From Acidobacteriota bacterium (GTDB taxonomy: Bacteria; Acidobacteriota; Blastocatellia; Pyrinomonadales; Pyrinomonadaceae), in the NCBI GenBank assembly GCA_005790265.1, contig SXVE01000564.1:1-6246 (forward strand): a DNA stretch of 6,246 bases, read 5' to 3'. The notes under the pieces are model-generated. The model was given only the letters and a program-made list of their open reading frames with translations. It did not search any database and had not been told where the DNA came from. Positions 5,764 through 6,246 of the stretch are shown in pieces (positions within the stretch are counted from its first letter, which is position 1; each line of letters opens with the position of its first letter). Made by a program: the position numbers and the translations under genes.

Positions 5764-5856
5764 AATTACAATTTCGGTTTTTAGATTTTGTCGGTTTTAT
5801 TCAACAATTTGTTCTTCAATTCAGAAAATTAACGAAAAAATTAAAAAGAGGATTTT
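5764..5856. other. AT-rich intergenic region before the exported-protein gene
   Basis: These 93 AT-rich bases separate the nurA operon from the next gene. The region contains no stem-loop terminator that I can recognise and no clear -35/-10 pair. AAAGAGGA at 5845-5852 is the ribosome binding site for the ATG at 5857. Confidence 0.5.
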
Positions 5857-6246
5857 ATGAAGAAACTATTCTTTACGCTTGCTCTCGGCTTATTCGCCGG
5901 AGCTCTGGCAATTTCCGCGCAGCCGCGCCAAACGGAAAAAGCGCCGAATGTCGCGGCTACGTCGCCGGCTGCCACCGCACCGCAGTCTTTCGAGGCGAAA
6001 TACGAAGGCGGAATGCTCGGTTTTGATGATAAACAGGAAGGTTCGCTTAAATTTGACGATCTGAATGAACGGCTTGTTTTCTTCGGCAAAGATCAAAAAG
6101 AGAAATTTTCGCTTCCGTACAGCGCGATGCTAATGGTTTACACCGGCAAAAAATCCGTCCGGTCGGCAGCCGGAACCGCCGTCAGCGTCATTCCGCTGCC
6201 CGGCGCCGGACTTGCCGGATTGATTCGCGAAAAACGCCGCTATTTA
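5857..6246 (+). CDS. Exported protein of unrecognised family, N-terminal fragment
   Basis: The first 130 codons are visible and the frame is still open at the window end. It opens with a typical Sec signal peptide, MKKLFFTLALGLFAGALAIS, with possible cleavage at A17 or after ISA21 (AQP); no lipobox cysteine is present. A short Ala/Pro/Thr-rich stretch (29-43) leads to a folded region: YEGGMLGFDDKQEGSLKFDD, RLVFFGKDQKEKFSLPYSAM and VYTGKKSVRSAAG. The alternating strands ending in FSLPYSAM recall small beta-rich, PH-like modules, but I do not recognise the family. A hydrophobic Gly/Pro stretch (109-122, VSVIPLPGAGLAGL) may be a membrane-associated turn. The start is supported by GAGG at 5848-5851, 5 bases before the ATG. 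It is probably its own transcription unit, as the 93-base gap is the largest since the start of the nurA operon. Confidence 0.7.
   Translation, partial: MKKLFFTLALGLFAGALAISAQPRQTEKAPNVAATSPAATAPQSFEAKYEGGMLGFDDKQEGSLKFDDLNERLVFFGKDQKEKFSLPYSAMLMVYTGKKSVRSAAGTAVSVIPLPGAGLAGLIREKRRYL

Overview
The window is a bacterial chromosomal segment of moderate GC content, with short intergenic gaps. It carries eight complete genes, one of them interrupted by a stop codon, and two genes cut off by the window edges. The protein set (SpoIID-like protein, PIN toxin module, Gly-zipper secreted protein, vWA protein, NurA nuclease, 23S-intervening-type four-helix-bundle protein) and its overall flavour suggest an Acidobacteriota bacterium, perhaps of the Blastocatellia/Pyrinomonadales type. 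That assignment is an inference from family recollection; no rRNA or other marker is present.

Left part (1-1081): the 3' end of a SpoIID/LytB-domain protein gene is followed after 19 bases by a two-gene toxin-antitoxin module. The module is a small acidic-tailed antitoxin and a PIN-domain ribonuclease with all four acidic residues, overlapping by 8 bases. A perfect 46-bp palindrome then serves as a likely bidirectional terminator between this module and a convergent minus-strand gene for a secreted Arg/Tyr-rich glycine-zipper protein (1094-1507).

Central and right part (1508-5763): a 160-bp divergent intergenic region leads into a plus-strand operon. Its order is vWA-domain protein, NurA nuclease, zinc-ribbon membrane protein, four-helix-bundle protein, and a protein resembling the HAS-barrel partner or N-terminal domain of HerA. 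NurA is the nuclease partner of the HerA translocase in DNA end processing, so this looks like a HerA-NurA-linked DNA repair or defence operon in which the HerA ATPase itself lies outside the window. Two oddities stand out. The vWA gene has an in-frame TAG at codon 401, followed by 42 well-preserved codons and then a TAA only 6 bases before nurA. The four-helix-bundle gene is bracketed by inverted copies of a GTGAGC-type heptamer repeat, as if it were a cassette inserted into the operon.

Right edge (5857-6246): the start of a gene for an exported protein of unrecognised family, behind a good ribosome binding site.
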